Shown here: positions 8,416 to 10,122 of the stretch, one piece after another
Position numbering within the stretch: the stretch's first letter is position 1
Layout: the number at the start of each line of letters is the position of its first letter
DNA from: Clostridiaceae bacterium
GTDB lineage: Bacteria; Bacillota; Clostridia; Saccharofermentanales; UBA5734
Assembly: GCA_012729935.1 (NCBI GenBank)
Contig: JAAYBY010000282.1
Coordinates: 1-10,122 of the forward strand
DNA: 10,122 bases
Direction: 5' to 3'
Notes under the pieces: generated by a model
Told to the model about the DNA's origin: nothing
Database searches by the model: none
What the model saw: only the letters and a program-made list of their open reading frames with translations
Position numbers and translations under genes: made by a program

Positions 8416-8433
8416 GCCTTGCTTGCCTTGCTT
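8416..8433. repeat. Two tandem copies of a 9-bp unit before the ctsR promoter
   Basis: GCCTTGCTT occurs twice with no gap (8416-8424 and 8425-8433). The second copy runs into the first two bases of the ctsR -35 box (TTGACA, 8432-8437). It may be a simple slippage duplication or part of a protein site; the sequence does not decide. Confidence 0.8.
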
Positions 8434-8459
8434 GACAAATCAAAACGATTCAGTATAAT
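8432..8459 (+). promoter_or_regulatory. SigA-type promoter of the ctsR operon
   Basis: A perfect -35 box TTGACA (8432-8437) and a perfect -10 box TATAAT (8454-8459) are separated by 16 bases, one less than the optimum. The transcription start is expected near 8466-8467, the first base of the CtsR operator. Consensus vegetative promoters placed just upstream of a CtsR box are usual for this regulon. Confidence 0.88.
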
Positions 8460-8466
8460 AAAATAT

Positions 8467-8483
8467 AGTCAAAGATAGTCAAA
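8467..8483 (+). promoter_or_regulatory. CtsR operator (heptad direct repeat)
   Basis: Two AGTCAAA heptads (8467-8473 and 8477-8483) are separated by GAT. This matches the known CtsR consensus RGTCAAA-NAN-RGTCAAA at every defined position. With flanking bases it is an exact 10-bp tandem repeat ATAGTCAAAG (8465-8474, 8475-8484), and a partial third heptad GTCAA follows at 8484-8488. The box covers the predicted start of transcription, so bound CtsR would block polymerase and repress its own operon. Confidence 0.93.
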
Positions 8484-8513
8484 GTCAATGTGCTGTTGAC
8501 AGGGGGTCATATC

Positions 8514-8975
8514 ATGGCGCGCATAACAGATCTTGTTGAACAGATCATCAAAGAGATGATCGATGAGAATAATGGCAGTGTTGAAATTACCCGTGCTGAG
8601 CTGGCAGATCAGGTGAATTGCGTTCCGTCTCAGATAACCTATGTCTTATCAACACGCTTCACCAACAATCAGGGGTACCTGGTTGAAAGCAGGCGTGGCG
8701 GCGGTGGATGGATTCGCATTCGCCGGGTCAATATGGCAACACCGACCCGCTATCTGATGCATACGCTCAATGCGATGGGAAAAAGTCTGTCGCAACATCA
8801 AGCGGATGTGCTTATTCGAAATTTCGTCGATTATGACATTGTCGAAAGAAGAGAAGCCATGCTCCTGCAGGCTGCTGTTTCTGATCGTGTCTTAAATCTG
8901 ATCGAATCCGGTCAGCGCGATCAGATCCGCATGGTTCTGTTTAAGAACATGCTGACCAGTCTCATTGTTGATTAG
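8514..8975 (+). CDS. ctsR: CtsR, transcriptional repressor of class III heat-shock (Clp) genes
   Basis: A 153-residue DNA-binding repressor, almost the same length as B. subtilis CtsR. Residues about 22-70 form the winged helix-turn-helix: VEITRAELADQVNCVPSQ then ITYVLSTRFT, followed by the wing ESRRGGGGWIRI. The glycine-rich tip (Gly62-Gly65) is the element known to sense heat in this family, and the adjoining arginines are where McsB phosphorylation acts in known systems. The C-terminal helical part (about 76-153) is the dimerisation and McsB/ClpC contact region. I chose ATG 8514 because AGGGGG (8501-8506) lies seven bases upstream and the protein then begins MARITDLVEQ as in relatives; an in-frame GTG at 8490 has no ribosome site and lies at the operator edge. 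mcsA follows after 15 bases. Regulation is by its own product through the operator at 8467-8483. Confidence 0.97.
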   Translation: MARITDLVEQIIKEMIDENNGSVEITRAELADQVNCVPSQITYVLSTRFTNNQGYLVESRRGGGGWIRIRRVNMATPTRYLMHTLNAMGKSLSQHQADVLIRNFVDYDIVERREAMLLQAAVSDRVLNLIESGQRDQIRMVLFKNMLTSLIVD

Positions 8976-8990
8976 AAGGAGTGGAGAAAC

Positions 8991-9548
8991 ATGAAATGTC
9001 AACGCTGCCAGCAGAATGAAGCAAACATTCATTTGTCGCAAACTCGTCAGGGTAAGACAATAGATTATCATCTATGCGATTCATGCGCCGCTGAGTTAGG
9101 CATTGCCCAGCCGACGTCTGGTTATTTTGGATCATTCGGAAATATTTTTGGCTCTGGCTTTCCGGGAGGGCCGGTGAGCGGCAGTGTTTTTCATACGACA
9201 GGTGGTATTCCTGCGTTTGGTGAGAAACATCCGTTTCAGACGATCTGCCCGCAATGTGGCCAGACATTTGAAGATTTCAGACATACCGGCCTTTTTGGCT
9301 GTAGTCGTTGTTATGATGCATTTGCCGGGCAGCTGGATGCTGTATTCCGACGTGTCCAGGGATCGACGCATCATATTCATGAATCAAAGAATGCCGACAA
9401 ACAGCCAGATGATAATAAGCAGCTGACAATGAATCGGTTAAAGGCACTGAGGCAATCACTGAAAGCCGCTGTTCAAAAAGAAAATTATGAAAACGCGGCA
9501 AAACTGCGTGATGAGATACGCACGATTGAAGAGACGCTTAATCATTGA
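8991..9548 (+). CDS. mcsA: McsA, zinc-finger activator of the arginine kinase McsB
   Basis: A 185-residue cytosolic protein, the same length as the B. subtilis protein. It has four CxxC pairs: C3/C6 and C29/C32 form the first zinc module, C86/C89 and C104/C107 the second, joined by a Gly/Phe-rich linker (about 44-80). A UVR motif covers about 148-183 (NRLKALRQSLKAAVQKENYE then AAKLRDEI), the part related to the UvrB-UvrC contact motif. In characterised systems McsA binds and stimulates McsB, takes part in inactivating CtsR, and senses metal or thiol stress through its cysteines; all eight are present here. The ATG at 8991 is preceded by AAGGAG (8976-8981), which starts right after the ctsR stop, so the genes are tightly packed in one operon. 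Confidence 0.96.
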   Translation: MKCQRCQQNEANIHLSQTRQGKTIDYHLCDSCAAELGIAQPTSGYFGSFGNIFGSGFPGGPVSGSVFHTTGGIPAFGEKHPFQTICPQCGQTFEDFRHTGLFGCSRCYDAFAGQLDAVFRRVQGSTHHIHESKNADKQPDDNKQLTMNRLKALRQSLKAAVQKENYENAAKLRDEIRTIEETLNH

Positions 9549-9566
9549 TGGAAGAAGGAGAACAGC

Positions 9567-10122
9567 ATGACGTGGTATATCGACCAGGGTCCTGAAAGTG
9601 ATGTTATTATCAGCAGCCGCGTTCGTTTGGCCCGCAACCTAAACGGATTTCCTTTTCCGCACCGGATGGACAACAAACAGGCAAAAGAAGCTGCAGATCT
9701 GATTATTCAGGCATTCTTTCGGGAAGAACCTGAGATCAAACGCCAGTACGTGATCGTTGATCTGGAGACGATGAGTCAGGAAGATCGGCTTGCGCTGGCA
9801 GAGAAGCGGCTGATCAGCGATGATCTGGCGGAAAATGGACTGAATCACCGGGCGATAATCAGCCTTGACGAGTCAGTTTCGATCATGATCAACGAGGAGG
9901 ACCACATCAGGATCCAATCCATGCAGTCCGGTTTAAATCTTCACGAGGCTTTTGACTCAGCACTGCGGCTGGCTGGCAGGCTTGACACGATACTGGATTT
10001 GTCACATTGCGAGCGATATGGCTACTTGACAGCATGTCCCACGAATACGGGAACGGGTATGCGGGCGTCTGTTATGGCTCATCTACCGGGTTTGGTGTTG
10101 GGAGGCCGTATCAAGAGTACCG
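9567..10122 (+). CDS. mcsB: McsB, protein-arginine kinase, N-terminal part (3' end outside window)
   Basis: The frame stays open from ATG 9567 to the window edge, giving the first 185 residues of a protein usually about 350-365 long. McsB belongs to the phosphagen (creatine/arginine) kinase fold and phosphorylates arginine in proteins, including CtsR, marking them for ClpCP degradation. Seen here are the nucleotide-binding block SSRVRLARNL (16-25), the acidic catalytic loop NEEDHIRIQ (109-117) and CPTNTGTGMRASVM (157-170), whose Cys157 matches the cysteine needed for activity in studied McsB proteins. Unlike metabolic guanidino kinases there is no separate N-terminal helical substrate domain before SSRVRLARN, which is the McsB hallmark. 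AGAAGGAG (9553-9560) lies six bases before the start, and mcsA ends 18 bases upstream. clpC is expected to follow beyond the window. Confidence 0.96.
   Translation, partial: MTWYIDQGPESDVIISSRVRLARNLNGFPFPHRMDNKQAKEAADLIIQAFFREEPEIKRQYVIVDLETMSQEDRLALAEKRLISDDLAENGLNHRAIISLDESVSIMINEEDHIRIQSMQSGLNLHEAFDSALRLAGRLDTILDLSHCERYGYLTACPTNTGTGMRASVMAHLPGLVLGGRIKST

Noticed and set aside
8490..8513. In-frame GTG upstream as the ctsR start
   Set aside because: It has no Shine-Dalgarno site and sits at the edge of the operator, while ATG 8514 has AGGGGG at good spacing and gives the family's usual N-terminus.
1..10122. Search by eye for CRISPR arrays, insertion sequences, tRNA or rRNA genes, attachment sites and phage genes
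   Set aside because: No regular spaced repeats, transposase or integrase motifs, terminal inverted repeats, or structural RNA signatures were seen; nearly the whole window is occupied by recognised genes.

Overview
The window looks like chromosomal DNA from a low-GC-type Gram-positive bacterium (Firmicutes/Bacillota, probably a clostridial lineage, though the base composition here is close to balanced by eye). Three things point there: a complete start of a ctsR-mcsA-mcsB heat-shock operon with a textbook CtsR operator, an RpoC without the large trigger-loop insertion of proteobacteria, and strong purine-rich Shine-Dalgarno sites before almost every gene. I cannot name the species.

Layout. 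Positions 3-5367 hold the end of rpoB and the whole of rpoC on the plus strand, closed by a strong intrinsic terminator at 5390-5422. Positions 5483-8316 hold two genes on the minus strand, apparently one transcription unit read from a promoter near 8370-8396. The first is a membrane-anchored family 5 (peptide/nickel type) solute-binding protein. The second is a homocysteine S-methyltransferase that looks like a MetH cut off part-way through its folate-binding domain. Positions 8370-8513 are a compact divergent control region. From 8514 to the window end the plus strand carries ctsR, mcsA and the first half of mcsB; clpC would be expected next, outside the window.

How the genes work together. 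RpoB and RpoC are the two large catalytic subunits of RNA polymerase. CtsR is the repressor of the class III heat-shock (Clp protease) regulon, McsA is its zinc-finger partner and kinase activator, and McsB is the protein-arginine kinase that inactivates CtsR and marks proteins for ClpCP. The CtsR box lies right at the predicted transcription start of its own operon, so autorepression can be read directly from the sequence. The two minus-strand genes have no recognised functional link to either flank.

Most of the window is conserved housekeeping. The parts that deserve a second look are the two-gene minus-strand unit (an orphan, non-lipoprotein binding protein paired with a truncated MetH-like enzyme) and the fine structure of the ctsR control region, with its tandem repeats and back-to-back promoters. 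I found no mobile element, CRISPR array, tRNA or rRNA, and no gene-free stretch longer than 300 bases.
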